From Fodinibius salicampi (lineage in GTDB: Bacteria > Bacteroidota > Rhodothermia > Balneolales > Balneolaceae), in the NCBI RefSeq assembly GCF_039545095.1, contig NZ_BAABRS010000001.1:1240001-1304000 (forward strand): 64,000 nt of DNA. The letters are read 5' to 3'. Position numbers and translations under genes: made by a program. The notes beneath the pieces were generated by a model that saw only the letters and a program-made list of their open reading frames with translations, searched no databases and was not told where the DNA came from. Numbering within the stretch: the stretch's first letter is position 1; each line of letters begins with the position of its first letter. Positions 62,724-64,000 of this stretch are shown here, in pieces.

Positions 62724-63428
62724 ATGTCACTAGAATATTATTTAATTCCAAACAATATGACTGACAACCCGGATGACTACCGGGCGGTGAGTCGAAACAG
62801 TAAAAGCTATAATCTTGAGGACGTATTCAAAAACATGACCCGCGAGGGATCCACCGTTACTACAGCTGAAGCCATGGCGGTGTTCGAGGAGATCACCCGG
62901 GGTATCATTGGAATGTTGGAAGAAGGCCATGCAATCAATACGCCCCTGTTCAATATCTCATCAAGTATAACCGGGGTCTTCGAGGAAGAAGAGGATCGGT
63001 TTGATCCCAATCGGCACCAGGTACAGATAAACCTCAATTCCGGCGTGCGGCTTAAAGACCTTTCCAATACGATCACACCGGAACGGGTCGAGGGTTCCTC
63101 TCCCGTTCCCACCCTCAAATACCTGCAGGATAATATTTCCGGCACCCAGAATGAGCTGCTTACACCCGGCGGCGGCGCGCGTATTAGAGGGGCTCGGCTC
63201 AAGTACGATCATGAGGATTCCCAGCAGGGCATCTTTTTTATCCATACCGGGGATCAAACCGAGCACCGGGTGGATTTTGAACCACTGCGCAATATGCCCC
63301 AGGACCTCATCTTTACGCTTCCGGACCTGCCGGCCGGGGAATACGAGATGGAAGTACGATGCGTATTAAAGAGCACCTCAGATATACGTACGGGCAGCCT
63401 GCCTGATCTACTGACCGTAGAACCGTGA
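62724..63428 (+). CDS. HU-like DNA-binding protein with DUF4469 domain
   Basis: 234 aa. The N-terminal part (about 1-115: YYLIPNNMTDNPDDYRAV, VTTAEAMAVFEEITRGI, INLNSGVRLKDL) is the HU-related DNA-binding fold of the HU-HIG type. The C-terminal part (about 130-234: GGGARIRGARLKYDHED, LPAGEYEMEVRC) matches the beta-sandwich DUF4469. Common in Bacteroidota as a nucleoid-associated protein of unknown role. A terminator follows after a 23-bp tandem array. Confidence 0.85.
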   Translation: MSLEYYLIPNNMTDNPDDYRAVSRNSKSYNLEDVFKNMTREGSTVTTAEAMAVFEEITRGIIGMLEEGHAINTPLFNISSSITGVFEEEEDRFDPNRHQVQINLNSGVRLKDLSNTITPERVEGSSPVPTLKYLQDNISGTQNELLTPGGGARIRGARLKYDHEDSQQGIFFIHTGDQTEHRVDFEPLRNMPQDLIFTLPDLPAGEYEMEVRCVLKSTSDIRTGSLPDLLTVEP

Positions 63429-63509
63429 ACTCCATAATATAAAATCGGAACCCTATTTATTATTCGAATTGGGAGCCATAATGCTCCTGATTTCGACAAA
63501 CAGATTGTC

Positions 63510-63647
63510 ATTACTATGGGAAGGTGTCTGTCATATATATAGGAAGGTGTTTCCCATTACTATGGGAAAGTATCTGCCATATATATGGGAAGGAGTCTCC
63601 CATTACTATGGGAAGATGGTTCCCATATATATGATAATCAGTTTGCA
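63510..63647. repeat. 23-bp tandem repeat array, six units
   Basis: Six 23-bp units start at 63510, 63533, 63556, 63579, 63602 and 63625. They alternate ATTACTATGGGAA... and ATATATATGGGAA... types, so the higher-order period is 46 bp. The GGGAAG core and a CC-rich end are kept. Non-coding, lying between the HU/DUF4469 stop and its terminator. Confidence 0.88.
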
Positions 63648-63676
63648 TATACATTACGGATAGCGGTTCAATATTC

Positions 63677-63714
63677 CCTGCCGGCCCGACAATAACAGCC
63701 GGCAGGTTTTTATA
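63677..63714 (+). terminator. Terminator after the HU/DUF4469 gene
   Basis: Perfect 9-bp stem CCTGCCGGC/GCCGGCAGG (63677-63685 and 63698-63706) with a 12-nt loop and TTTTTATA after it. Confidence 0.92.
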
Positions 63715-63745
63715 AACCCTAAACTATTTACAGATGGTGATTAGT

Positions 63746-64000
63746 ATGTCAGATAATTATAATATCAGCTATAAAACAGAGGAACGTACTGCTTTGGTAC
63801 TGTCGGGCGGGGGTGCCCGGGGCGCTTTCCAGGCCGGGGTACTGCAGGTATTGCGCGAGCAGGGATTCACCTACGATGTTATCAGCGGTATCAGCGTAGG
63901 CTCGCTGAACGGGACCATGATGGCCACCAATCAGTTTCACAGAATGATGAAGATCTGGGAGCACCTGACGCCCAAACAGGTGTACCGCAAGAAGACGCTG
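63746..64000 (+). CDS. Patatin-like phospholipase (3' end outside the window)
   Basis: First 85 codons only; the window ends inside the gene. After SDNYNISYKTEERTA comes LVLSGGGARGAFQAGVLQVL, the oxyanion-hole glycines of patatins, and then SGISVGSLNG, the G-x-S-x-G nucleophile. A GGTGA sequence precedes the chosen ATG; an ATG at 63734 is also in frame. Hydrolyses acyl esters of lipids. Confidence 0.92.
   Translation, partial: MSDNYNISYKTEERTALVLSGGGARGAFQAGVLQVLREQGFTYDVISGISVGSLNGTMMATNQFHRMMKIWEHLTPKQVYRKKTL

Overview
The window is 64 kb of a bacterial chromosome of medium G+C. It most likely comes from a Bacteroidota/Rhodothermota-type organism, with the Balneolales as my best guess. This is inferred from a TonB-energised outer membrane, many secreted Asp-box, beta-helix and GH proteins, DUF4260 and DUF3127 proteins, few clear Shine-Dalgarno sites, and a TTG / TAnnTTTG promoter in front of rimP. 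I had no database to confirm the taxon.

Layout. 1-1.1 kb: a broken REP-associated transposase with palindromic repeats inside it, a 22-bp tandem array, and tRNA-Ser. 1.1-12 kb: mostly minus-strand housekeeping (TonB-like protein, plsC, murQ, accC, a pseudo-esterase, phytoene synthase, an ECF sigma factor with a small partner, holA, asnS), with purC divergent. 12.3-16.1 kb: aminotransferase, amt and a TorF-like porin. 16.2-26.5 kb: M16 peptidase and the classical rimP-nusA-infB-rbfA-ribF-rpsO-pnp cluster, without truB. 26.7-34 kb: a secreted Asp-box propeller overlapping a DUF192 lipoprotein, a Tat-exported SGNH hydrolase, fbp, coaE, and prfB with its programmed frameshift. 34-43 kb: a btaA-btaB betaine-lipid pair, TPR, porin-like, VOC, hotdog, Hpt-like and galE genes, a glycosyltransferase and tRNA-Leu.

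43-53.7 kb is a carbohydrate-use region: GH43, GH53 (endo-galactanase), three alpha/beta hydrolases, a membrane-anchored AraC regulator and a TonB-dependent receptor without an adjacent SusD. The likely substrate is an arabinogalactan or pectic galactan with ester decorations.

53.7-64 kb is accessory DNA. It holds an integron-like cassette tract (attC site, a PD-(D/E)XK-like nuclease cassette, a membrane-protein cassette) whose next attC is broken by an IS110/IS1111-like non-coding end. That end recurs, degraded, at about 49.8 and 60.8 kb. A DNA-damage cassette follows: LexA-like self-cleaving repressor, unknown 102-aa protein, Y-family polymerase and SRAP protein. Its two promoter regions share a 15-bp operator-like sequence. 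Three copies of a two-box promoter-like motif lie nearby; one precedes a small ORF and two precede short stretches ending in hairpins with a U-tract, which look like small RNA genes. A beta-helix lipoprotein, a secreted nuclease with EF-hand-like loops in its catalytic domain, an HU/DUF4469 protein, a 23-bp tandem array and the start of a patatin-like phospholipase complete the window.
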